Shown piece after piece: positions 33,479 through 40,840 of a stretch of 53,610 bases of DNA. This DNA is from UBA11889 sp046582115 (GTDB lineage Bacteria; Pseudomonadota; Gammaproteobacteria; Pseudomonadales; Azotimanducaceae), in NCBI GenBank assembly GCA_046582115.1, contig JAYGFA010000099.1, positions 1-53,610 on the forward strand, written 5' to 3'. The notes under the pieces were generated by a model. It worked only from the letters and a program-made list of their open reading frames with translations, was not told where the DNA came from and ran no database searches. The position numbers and the translations under genes were made by a program. The number at the start of each line of letters is the position of its first letter. Position 1 is the first letter of the stretch.

Positions 33479-33554
33479 TGGTGGGCCGTCTGGGGCTCGA
33501 ACCCAGGACCAACGGGTTAAAAGCCCGGTGCTCTACCAACTGAGCTAACGACCC
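33479..33554 (-). tRNA. tRNA-Lys (anticodon UUU)
   Basis: The complement folds into a 76-base cloverleaf. The acceptor GGGTCGT pairs with ACGGCCC (one G-U), the D arm has GCTCAGTTGGTAGAGC, the anticodon loop is CTTTTAA with anticodon TTT, and the T arm has GGTTCGAGCC. The CCA end is encoded. It closely resembles E. coli tRNA-Lys. The TrmY-like gene follows 22 bases downstream. Confidence 0.97.
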
Positions 33555-33605
33555 CTGGGCCACGAAACCGGGCATTCTATGCGCGGTGTGCGGGCCGAAC
33601 AAGCG

Positions 33606-33628
33606 GACGTTGCGTAATGGCCAACGTC
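33606..33628. repeat. Inverted repeat between tRNA-Lys and the SDR gene
   Basis: GACGTTG (33606-33612) and CAACGTC (33622-33628) form a perfect 7-base inverted repeat with a 9-base spacer; GTCAC and GTGAC form a second, overlapping 5-base pair just downstream. It lies between two divergent transcripts, so an operator for the SDR-MFS pair is possible, but no regulator is near. Confidence 0.3.
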
Positions 33629-33680
33629 ACATTGCCGTGACAACTGTATATCGCAGGAGAATGGGCAATAATCGATGACG

Positions 33681-33687
33681 GGGGAGG
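33681..33687 (+). promoter_or_regulatory. Ribosome binding site deciding the SDR start
   Basis: GGGGAGG ends 5 bases before ATG 33693. The other in-frame ATG at 33675 has only an AGGAG about 14 bases away. The later ATG is therefore preferred. Confidence 0.6.
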
Positions 33688-33692
33688 ACGCA

Positions 33693-34469
33693 ATGAAATT
33701 AAGCAAACTTAGCCGTTCGATCGAAGGGAAGGTCGCCATCATCACGGGTGCAGCCAGCGGAATGGGCCGGTCAACCGCGGGCTTGTTCGCTGAGCAAGGT
33801 GCGTTGGTGGCGGTAACCGACATCAACCAGGAGCCCCTAGACGAGGTCGTTGAAGAAATCAGCGAAGCCGGTTATTCGGTGCGAGGATGGCTCCTTGATG
33901 TTTCGGATCGGGAGGCCATCGAACGAGTCGTACCCGAAATCGCCGAACACTTCGGCGGTATTGACATCGTTATCAATAACGCCGGCATTGGCGCGGGCGC
34001 GCCGGTGGATGATGACGACTACGAAAGCGTCTGGCAGCGGGGGCAGGACGTACTGATTACGGCTCACGTCCGTATGATCCGAGCCGCATTACCCTTTTTA
34101 CGGAAAGCCGAGGGTGGTCGGATCGTCAATATCGCGTCGACGGAGGGACTTGGAGCGACCAAGTACGCGAGCGCATATAGTGCGGCCAAAACGGGCGTCC
34201 TGGGCTTAACGCGTTCACTCGCGGTGGAGTTTGGGACCGAAGACATCACCGTGAATTGCATCTGTCCGGGTCCCATAAGAACGGGCCTTACGGACGGGAT
34301 ACCGGAAGAGCAAAAACAGGAATATGCGCGCCGGCGAGTAGCTCTAAAAAGGTATGCGGATCCCGAAGAAGTTGCCCACATGACCCTAAGTTTGGTTCTT
34401 CCGGCAGCCGGTTACGTCACCGGCGTTGCACTACCCGTCGACGGTGGGTTGACCATCAGGAACGCGTGA
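33693..34469 (+). CDS. Short-chain dehydrogenase/reductase (SDR), classical type
   Basis: A 258-residue Rossmann enzyme. The cofactor motif is VAIITGAASGMGRSTAG (T-G-x3-G-x-G), the stability motif is INNAGIG, and the catalytic serine, tyrosine and lysine are in NIASTEGLG and YSAAKTG. The aspartate in AVTDINQE at the end of strand 2 suggests NAD(H). The substrate is unknown. Its TGA overlaps the GTG of the MFS transporter gene (GTGA), so the two probably work on the same compound. Confidence 0.87.
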   Translation: MKLSKLSRSIEGKVAIITGAASGMGRSTAGLFAEQGALVAVTDINQEPLDEVVEEISEAGYSVRGWLLDVSDREAIERVVPEIAEHFGGIDIVINNAGIGAGAPVDDDDYESVWQRGQDVLITAHVRMIRAALPFLRKAEGGRIVNIASTEGLGATKYASAYSAAKTGVLGLTRSLAVEFGTEDITVNCICPGPIRTGLTDGIPEEQKQEYARRRVALKRYADPEEVAHMTLSLVLPAAGYVTGVALPVDGGLTIRNA

Positions 34470-35854
34470 ACACAACACCCGAGCAGGGTCGGGGGCGCGT
34501 TCCCTGGGGGACAGTATTTGCATACGGTGCCCCGACCGTCGGGGCGGGCTACATGTACCTACTTGTCGGTTTATACGTCATGAAGTTCTCGACGGACGTG
34601 CTGTTGATCGCGCCTGCAGTGATGGGGGTGATCTTTAGTATTTCGCGGGTTTGGGACGCGATTTCCGATCCGCTAGTTGGTTACCTAAGCGATCGAACCG
34701 TCGGTTCCTTCGGTCGTCGTCGTACGTGGATGGCCGCCAGCGTTATCCCGATAGGAGCGGCGTTCGTGATGGTGTTCTCGCCTCCCGCGGAGTTGTCTGA
34801 AGCGGCACTGATTGGTTGGATGGCGGTCGCGGTGATTGGGTTTTACTCGGTCATGACGGTTTTTTTTGTACCCCATCTGTCCCTCGGTGCGGAATTGTCA
34901 GATGACTATCACGAACGCAGTAGGATTTTTGGCATCCGGCACGCGTTTTATACGTTCGGTTCAATACTGTGTCTGGCGAGTTTCCAAGTCCTTATTTGGG
35001 CTGAAGACCGGGGTGAGGCTGTGGTGCGACAAACTGCACTCGAGTTGGCTTTTGTCGCAACGCTGGTAATGGCACTTCTGATTGGGTTCGCGGTGATTAG
35101 ACTGCGCGAGCGGGTCGAATTTCAAGGGCGGGTCAACGAGCGACCGTTTCAGGCATTTTCGGACGTGGTTCGGAATCCGCACGCGCGATTATTGATTATC
35201 GTGACGTTCATCGAAAATGTTGGTTCGGCAGCAATAGGGGTGTTGACGCTCTACGTCGCACAGTATGTGGTTGGCGCTGCATCGTGGGCCCCCCTTATAA
35301 TTTTGTCGTACATGATCCCTTCGGCCTTTTCGGTACCGCTCTGGATACCGTTGTCGCGCCGGTACGGCAAAAAACGCCTATGGTTTTTTTCGATGTTGCT
35401 AACCGGCGTATCCTTTGGCGGCATGTTCGTCCTCCCGTTTCTAGACACGGTTGACGTCCGGCTGATTACGATGATAGTGCTCGCCATCTTTGCGGGGTTC
35501 GCTGCAGGCTGCGGTGGCACGATAAGCGCCTCCATCCAGGGCGACGTTATCGATTACGACGAGTACGTTACGGGAGAACGCAAAGAAGGGACCTACTTCG
35601 CGGCTTGGAATTTCGTATACAAGTGCGCGATGGGTGCGATGCTGATGTTGACCGGATTCGTGCTGCAAGCGGCTGGTTTTGTGCCAAACGAGGTGCAGTC
35701 GATGCAAACGCAAATTGCAATTGTCTCGCTCTACAGTCTGTTTCCGCTGGTTTGCTACGCAATTGGCGCCATGCTTTTTCTGCGGTTCAAACTAAACGAA
35801 CGTGCGTACGCAGAGATTCGGAGTGTATTGGATGCCCGCCGCGCGTCGGCGTGA
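34466..35854 (+). CDS. MFS transporter, glycoside-pentoside-hexuronide (MelB-like) cation symporter family
   Basis: A 462-residue, twelve-helix transporter read from GTG 34466, which overlaps the SDR stop. The open frame continues 70 codons upstream inside the SDR, but that part is out-of-frame shadow. Family marks are the WDAISDPLVGYLSDRT segment, FGRRRTWM after it, and the cytoplasmic DVIDYDEYVTGERKEGTYFA in the second half, typical of MelB-type carriers. The usual substrates are sugars or glycosides with a cation, but many marine members lie by lipid genes and have unknown cargo. Confidence 0.86.
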   Translation: MNTTPEQGRGRVPWGTVFAYGAPTVGAGYMYLLVGLYVMKFSTDVLLIAPAVMGVIFSISRVWDAISDPLVGYLSDRTVGSFGRRRTWMAASVIPIGAAFVMVFSPPAELSEAALIGWMAVAVIGFYSVMTVFFVPHLSLGAELSDDYHERSRIFGIRHAFYTFGSILCLASFQVLIWAEDRGEAVVRQTALELAFVATLVMALLIGFAVIRLRERVEFQGRVNERPFQAFSDVVRNPHARLLIIVTFIENVGSAAIGVLTLYVAQYVVGAASWAPLIILSYMIPSAFSVPLWIPLSRRYGKKRLWFFSMLLTGVSFGGMFVLPFLDTVDVRLITMIVLAIFAGFAAGCGGTISASIQGDVIDYDEYVTGERKEGTYFAAWNFVYKCAMGAMLMLTGFVLQAAGFVPNEVQSMQTQIAIVSLYSLFPLVCYAIGAMLFLRFKLNERAYAEIRSVLDARRASA

Positions 35855-35861
35855 GGATCAA

Positions 35862-36656
35862 TTACCGACCGATAAAGTTTCCTACGCGGCGTTCGGCGAC
35901 CGCTCGGACACCCTCGTGATGATCTTCAGTCTGCTGGAGTCGATGTTGTTCTAGGAATTCGTGATCGGTTTGGTCTTTGACGGATTCTGCTAATCCGGCT
36001 CGCATCGTGGCCCTCACGGACAACACTGCCAACGGCGCATTCTCCGCAATCTCAGACGCCAATGCGATGGCTTCGGAACGGACGTTGTCCCGTTCCGTCA
36101 GGATGTCACCCAACCCCCAGTCGTGAGCTGTTTCGCCATCGATTCGTTTCCCGGTTAAGAACATGTTGTTCGCTTTTTGCTGTCCGATGAGTTTTGGCAG
36201 CGTGTGCGTCAAGCCGAAGCCCGGATGGAAGCCGAGCTTGACGAAATTCGCGGTAAATCGAGCCTCGGGGCAGACGACTCGAAAGTCGGGCACCAGCGCC
36301 AAACCAAATCCACCACCCACGGCTGCCCCCTGGATAGCGCCGACAACGGGTTTCTTGCAAGAGAATAGATCGACGGCTGCGGAATAGAGTGGGTTTCCCC
36401 CGGTGACGTTTCGCTGAGTTCGTTCAGACGAAGCCGCGGACCTGGAAAAATCGTTGCCAGCGCAGAAGTGTTTCCCCTCCGAACAAAGGACGATAGCGCG
36501 GCATTTAGGGTCGTCGTCGAGATCGCGGAACGCCTGAACTAGAGCGTTGATTAGATCGACATCGAAGAAGTTATTTGGTGGTCGGCGTATTTCCGCGATT
36601 GCCACATGACCATCTCGCGTAATTTCGACATCGCCATATCGGCTCGGCTCGACCAT
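35862..36656 (-). CDS. Crotonase (enoyl-CoA hydratase/isomerase) family protein lacking both catalytic glutamates
   Basis: A 264-residue crotonase. The oxyanion-hole segments are KHFCAGNDFS and IQGAAVGGGFGLALVPD, and the second is followed by VKLGFHPGFGLTHTLPKLIG. In true hydratases the two catalytic glutamates lie in G-G-G-C-E and P-E-I-x-L-G; here the positions read GGGFG and NFVKLG, so both are replaced. A hydratase is thus doubtful; isomerase, thioesterase-like or other CoA chemistry is more likely. It converges with the MelB-like gene, 7 bases apart. Confidence 0.85.
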   Translation of the reverse strand: MVEPSRYGDVEITRDGHVAIAEIRRPPNNFFDVDLINALVQAFRDLDDDPKCRAIVLCSEGKHFCAGNDFSRSAASSERTQRNVTGGNPLYSAAVDLFSCKKPVVGAIQGAAVGGGFGLALVPDFRVVCPEARFTANFVKLGFHPGFGLTHTLPKLIGQQKANNMFLTGKRIDGETAHDWGLGDILTERDNVRSEAIALASEIAENAPLAVLSVRATMRAGLAESVKDQTDHEFLEQHRLQQTEDHHEGVRAVAERRVGNFIGR

Positions 36657-36730
36657 GTCAATTTCCCCACTTGATTCGAGTTCAGGACGTTATAGTGTGA
36701 CGGATTCTAAGCGGAAGCAAAGGATGATCG

Positions 36731-37573
36731 ATGAAGTGGCGCATTGGCGATGTCACTGTCACGCGGGTAGTCGAACTTACCTCATCAACTATCGGTAACT
36801 ACATATTGCCGCAAGCGACCGAAGATCGAATCAAGGCGATTGATTGGATTGGACCGTTTGTGAATGACCATCACCAGCTTGTCCTTTCGTTCCATAGTCT
36901 GGTCATTGAGACGGGGAGTCAGACCCTCGTTGTAGACACGTGTATTGGCAATGACAAAGAACGTGCCTACCCAAAATGGCACCTGATGCAATCATCGTTT
37001 CTCGACGATTTCGCTGCATCAGGATTTGATACCAATGACGTTGATACTGTTCTGTGTACGCATATGCACGTGGATCACGTTGGATGGAATACGCGTTTGG
37101 TAAATGGTAGCTGGGAGGCCACTTTTCATAACGCCCGTTACCTATACGCGGAAGATGAATGGAAACACTGGCGGAACGAAAGCCAGGCTGAATATGGCCC
37201 GGTGATTGACGATTCAGTACGACCTATTTTTGATGCCGGCTTAGCTGACCTGGTTTCAAGTGATCATCAGGTCACGCCTGAAATTTGTCTTGAATCGACG
37301 CCTGGGCATACCCCCGGGCACGTCAGCGTACACATTACTTCTCAAGGCGAAGAGGCTGTCATTACGGGAGATATGATCCACCACCCCTGTCAAATAGCCC
37401 ACCCGGATTGGTCGACGACGGCGGATGTCGACCAGGACATGAGTGCATCAACGCGCGCCAGGTTTCTTGACTCGTATGCAGATCAACCGGTTCTCGTGAT
37501 TGGTACCCACTTTTCCGGTCCAACGGCGGGAAAGTTGGTGCGCGATGGCGATGCGTACCGACTTGATTACTGA
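36731..37573 (+). CDS. Metallo-beta-lactamase-fold hydrolase
   Basis: A 280-residue MBL protein with the metal motif CTHMHVDHVGWNT (H-x-H-x-D-H), a second histidine in STPGHTPGHVSVH, an aspartate in VITGDMIHHP and a last histidine in VIGTHFSGPT. It resembles lactonase-like or aryl-esterase-like members that act on acyl lactones or ester/thioester bonds; the substrate is not evident. An AAAGG stands 7 bases before the ATG. A -10-like TATAGT at about 36692-36697 and TTGATT upstream are only 14 bases apart, so the promoter is uncertain. Confidence 0.86.
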   Translation: MKWRIGDVTVTRVVELTSSTIGNYILPQATEDRIKAIDWIGPFVNDHHQLVLSFHSLVIETGSQTLVVDTCIGNDKERAYPKWHLMQSSFLDDFAASGFDTNDVDTVLCTHMHVDHVGWNTRLVNGSWEATFHNARYLYAEDEWKHWRNESQAEYGPVIDDSVRPIFDAGLADLVSSDHQVTPEICLESTPGHTPGHVSVHITSQGEEAVITGDMIHHPCQIAHPDWSTTADVDQDMSASTRARFLDSYADQPVLVIGTHFSGPTAGKLVRDGDAYRLDY

Positions 37574-37672
37574 CTTGGTCGATCGTCAACGGATCGAGAT
37601 CGGGATGAACAGCACCACGTGTTAGACTCCGAGGCCGCTCGCTGATCTAAGACTACGCTGGCTGCTCGGGAT

Positions 37673-38965
37673 ATTTATACTGCGCTTTCGCAGGCTGATT
37701 TCCGTTGGTTGTGGCTCGGCACCCTGGGCTCCTCCTTTGCGATGAACATGCAGCAGGTTGCGCGAGGTTGGTTCGTCTACGAATTGACTTCCTCGGCGGT
37801 CGATCTTGGATGGGTCACCATGTCTTTCATGATTCCCCAAGTACTGTTTTCGTTGTGGGGTGGGGTACTTGCCGACCGGATTTCAAAGAAGTCGGTACTT
37901 GTGGCCGCTCAATCCCTGAACGCTCTTGCCACGCTGATCATGGCCTTCATCATACTCACCGGGAACGTGGATTTTTGGGATTTCATTATGTTTGGGGTGT
38001 TTAACGGCATCGTGTTGGCGCTGTCGTTTCCAGCTCGAAACGCGTTTATCCCGGATCTTGTGGACGAGCGCCTGATCTTTACCGCAATGGCGCTCAACAC
38101 CACGAGCATGAATTTTGCGCGAATCCTGGCGCCGGCATTTGCAGGTTTCTTGATCGCGTGGATCGCAGCGGGAGATACCACCAGCACCTTTGGCGTAGGC
38201 ATCGTGTATGTCGTCATCACGGGGTTGTATTTCCTTTCCGCCGTCACTATGTTGTTTGTCTCAGCGCGGGGTCGGGCGGGGACACGCGAGACTCGAAAAC
38301 ATCCGATCATCGAAATTCTGGATGGCCTGAAGTATGTCCGTGCTCACCCGACCGTGTATGCGCTGATTCTTCTTTCGATTGTGCCGTTCATGTTTGGTAT
38401 GCCCCTTAATACGCTATTGCCGGCGTTTAACGAAGACGTCTTGCTGGGCGGACCGGACGATCTCGGTCTCCTACTTTCTGCAATAGGCATTGGCGCAATT
38501 CTTGGATCGTTGATGTTGGCTGCTGCGGGCGACGTCAAACACAAAGGCACTTGGCTTGTGGTCACCTGCTTCGGCTGGGGTGTTTCGACCGTCCTATTTG
38601 GTATGGCGTCTAATCTATGGACGGCGGTCGGTGTGCTCGCGTTGGTCGGTTGGTTGTCTTCTTGGAATATGTCTCTGAATCGTGGTCTGTTGCAGGTTCA
38701 AGTCGCACGCCATATGCGCGGACGCATTATGAGCATCGATATGATGTCGCATGGACTGATGCCGCTCGGCGTTTTACCCGTGAGCATGATCGCAGATGCT
38801 TACGATATATCGACTTCGCTCATCGCGAGTGGGGTGGTCTTTGTTGCTTTGATAGGCCTTATGGTGCTGGTCTCATCTCCGGTGCGAAGACTTGATTCGA
38901 TGATGCTCGATGTTCATCGCGCGAACCAGCAACGCGAAGTGATGTCTGCGGCGCCACAACCCTAG
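37673..38965 (+). CDS. MFS transporter (MFS_3-like exporter family)
   Basis: A twelve-helix major facilitator of about 430 residues. FVYELTSSAVDLGWV, PQVLFSLWGGVLADRISKK and GVFNGIVLALSFPARNAFIP are typical of the exporter branch that includes enterobactin exporter EntS. The coding pattern runs upstream of the first usable TTG at 37709: ALSQADFRWLW, the usual N-terminus of this family, is encoded at 37682-37711, yet there is no ATG, GTG or TTG before it after the stop at 37643. I place the start provisionally at ATT 37673; CTG 37658 is the alternative. No ribosome binding site decides it. Confidence 0.72.
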   Translation: MYTALSQADFRWLWLGTLGSSFAMNMQQVARGWFVYELTSSAVDLGWVTMSFMIPQVLFSLWGGVLADRISKKSVLVAAQSLNALATLIMAFIILTGNVDFWDFIMFGVFNGIVLALSFPARNAFIPDLVDERLIFTAMALNTTSMNFARILAPAFAGFLIAWIAAGDTTSTFGVGIVYVVITGLYFLSAVTMLFVSARGRAGTRETRKHPIIEILDGLKYVRAHPTVYALILLSIVPFMFGMPLNTLLPAFNEDVLLGGPDDLGLLLSAIGIGAILGSLMLAAAGDVKHKGTWLVVTCFGWGVSTVLFGMASNLWTAVGVLALVGWLSSWNMSLNRGLLQVQVARHMRGRIMSIDMMSHGLMPLGVLPVSMIADAYDISTSLIASGVVFVALIGLMVLVSSPVRRLDSMMLDVHRANQQREVMSAAPQP

Positions 38966-39816
38966 CACCGCGACTCGATAATGTCGTCGAGTACGGGCCG
39001 AATTTGGTCGAGGAAAAGCGCAGGGTTTTCGCTCATCGGGAAATGACCGAGACCTGCTAGGGTTCGGTAGCGAGCGCCGGGTATCATCGAAGCGAGCTCT
39101 GCACCTGCATCAGGCGTGCCACTCCAGTCATATTCGCCATTGAGAATGTCCACAGAGCAAAGCTCGGTATTGATCGCGTGTGCCGTATTTCTTACGTCGT
39201 GGTCGATTGAGTAGTAGTAAAGATCGCCCTTAAAGACTGCGGGTGCACCCTGGCTATATACCCAACTCGTTTCGTGGCGCAACGCGTCAGGACTCGTTGG
39301 TGCCATCATGCCGTACATTAAATGGCCTTTGTAATCATTGCTGATCTTAGGGTGGTAAAACTCATCCACAAAACCACCGGGCGTATATGCAGAAGCTTCG
39401 AGACCGACCACGGCGCGGAATTCACTTGGATGGTGCAGGGCGAGATCAACGGCCAGGTGCCCGCCAATGGAACTCCCCATGTATACGGGCCGATCAAGTT
39501 CAAGGGTGTGCGCAAGCATGATGGGGACTTGCATCAGAAATTCTTTTTCGAGTCGATATTCCTTTTCCCACCACCTCAGATCGTGCGGCGGTACGGATTT
39601 ACCGTGATAGGGGAGGTCGTAAGCTATTAGTCGAAATTTAGACTGTAGATCGCCATCTTCCATGATGTGTCGCCATTGCCGTCCATCTGCACCCGCGGTG
39701 TGCTGGAGAAGCAGACCGATCTCTCCAATGCCTGCTTCCTCGAAATAAAGGCGGTACTCCACGTCTTCGATCGTGAGGTACGTATAACGCCCGGTCGCTG
39801 AATCAAACCTCGGCAT
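38962..39816 (-). CDS. Alpha/beta hydrolase
   Basis: A 284-residue hydrolase with the nucleophile elbow MGSSIGGHLAVDLALH, an acid in LNGEYDWSGTPD and a base in LAGLGHFPMSENP. The N-terminal oxyanion-side segment is LLLQHTAGADGRQW. The natural substrate is unknown; some relatives cleave esters or ring-fission products of aromatic degradation. A GGGAGG ribosome binding site precedes the ATG. It overlaps the small upstream protein by 14 bases and the converging MFS gene by 4. Confidence 0.87.
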   Translation of the reverse strand: MPRFDSATGRYTYLTIEDVEYRLYFEEAGIGEIGLLLQHTAGADGRQWRHIMEDGDLQSKFRLIAYDLPYHGKSVPPHDLRWWEKEYRLEKEFLMQVPIMLAHTLELDRPVYMGSSIGGHLAVDLALHHPSEFRAVVGLEASAYTPGGFVDEFYHPKISNDYKGHLMYGMMAPTSPDALRHETSWVYSQGAPAVFKGDLYYYSIDHDVRNTAHAINTELCSVDILNGEYDWSGTPDAGAELASMIPGARYRTLAGLGHFPMSENPALFLDQIRPVLDDIIESRC

Positions 39817-40177
39817 TGCGCACCTCCCGGAGGATTTCGATCAAGCGCCGGATGGCTGGGTAATAGGCGCAATAGTTGTCTCGGTCCCCTGTGATTTCGA
39901 AACCGTGATGGATGGATGCTGGATAGAGATCTTGGTAAAACGGCTTCGGCACAGCCCGTAAAAGCTCGTCCCAGTCCTGTTGAGGCGCAGAAATAGCAAG
40001 GTCCGTTGGGCCGCCACCGTACCAGTCCTGAATCTCTCTGATCATGCCGCCTTCGATATCGATGCGGGTTTTCTGATCGCCGATGCTGATCCGCAGCGTC
40101 GCATCCCACATTCGGGCATGAATGCCAAATTCGCCGTCTGTGTTCGCTTTCGTCTTCACCCCGTCCCAGTCGAGCAT
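39803..40177 (-). CDS. Conserved small protein with SCP2-like pattern, coupled to the alpha/beta hydrolase
   Basis: A 124-residue protein with no strong family match that I can name. Residues 15-75 (FGIHARMWDATLRISIGD, then TRIDIEGGMIREI) alternate like the beta-sheet of a sterol-carrier-protein-2 fold, and the rest is helical (IHHGFEITGDRDN, YPAIRRLIEILREV). I start at ATG 40177 because a GGGAGG lies 7 bases upstream; the open frame reaches 40249 but would cross the start of the divergent gene. It overlaps the hydrolase gene by 14 bases, so a joint lipid- or acyl-binding role is plausible but not shown. Confidence 0.7.
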   Translation of the reverse strand: MLDWDGVKTKANTDGEFGIHARMWDATLRISIGDQKTRIDIEGGMIREIQDWYGGGPTDLAISAPQQDWDELLRAVPKPFYQDLYPASIHHGFEITGDRDNYCAYYPAIRRLIEILREVRNAEV

Positions 40178-40184
40178 CTTGTGA

Positions 40185-40190
40185 CCTCCC
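40185..40190 (-). promoter_or_regulatory. Ribosome binding site deciding the start of the small SCP2-like gene
   Basis: On the minus strand, GGGAGG lies 7 bases before ATG 40177. The longer frame to 40249 would begin inside the divergent phosphoesterase gene, so this site supports the shorter protein. Confidence 0.6.
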
Positions 40191-40235
40191 GTTTCGTCAC
40201 GTAGGGTAACTGATTTGGTGTTGGGGACACTGCTG

Positions 40236-40826
40236 ATGTCGTTGCGCATAGGTTTAGTTGCCGATACGCATGTGCCCGAAGCTTGTCAGACACTTTGGCC
40301 TCAGGTTTTTCGAGCGTTTGAAGGAGTCGACTACATCTTCCACGGTGGCGATGTCCACGATCTCGCGTTGTTAAGCGAATTCGAAAAGATTGCCCCGATA
40401 TATTGTGCTCGTGGTAACGGCGAAGACGGATCGGGTGGACGGCCCATTCAGCCGGAGGACGATCGGGTCCGTTACGCCTGGACGCTGGAGATGGAGGACT
40501 TGGTCATCGGGCTTACCCATTACATTCCGGCGGACGAACGCCCACCGGATCATACGGTGGCGCGTTGGTGCGAGCGTTATTTCCCTGAAAAAACACCGGA
40601 CGTCATTGTCTTTGGCGACACCCACACGGAGTTGATTCGCGAAGTGGGTGGCGTCCTCTGTGTCAACCCTGGGTCACCGACGTACCCGCACAACTACGAC
40701 ACCCAGTTCGGGACATTAGGGTTTTTGGAGTTGGATGCTGGGATAGCCAGCGCATCGGTATGGTTAATTAATGAGACCGGTATCGAACCATACGATTGGG
40801 ACCAACCACCCAAGTGGAAACTGTGA
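40236..40826 (+). CDS. Metallophosphoesterase (calcineurin-like, YfcE/MJ0936 type)
   Basis: A 196-residue phosphoesterase with the five metal motifs in order: GLVADTHVPE, FHGGDVHDL, ARGNGEDG, LTHYIPA and FGDTHTELIR, then NPGSPTYPH. This small type hydrolyses phosphodiesters or phosphomonoesters of unknown physiological identity. I start at ATG 40236 (MSLRIGLVADTH) rather than the earlier in-frame codon at 40215, because the family begins there. It is divergent from the SCP2-like gene with 58 bases between starts. Confidence 0.88.
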   Translation: MSLRIGLVADTHVPEACQTLWPQVFRAFEGVDYIFHGGDVHDLALLSEFEKIAPIYCARGNGEDGSGGRPIQPEDDRVRYAWTLEMEDLVIGLTHYIPADERPPDHTVARWCERYFPEKTPDVIVFGDTHTELIREVGGVLCVNPGSPTYPHNYDTQFGTLGFLELDAGIASASVWLINETGIEPYDWDQPPKWKL

Positions 40827-40840
40827 CGCAACCAAAGATC

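Noticed and set aside
36690..36730. TTGATT and TATAGT as a promoter for the MBL gene
   Set aside because: The spacer is only 14 bases, too short for a normal sigma-70 promoter.
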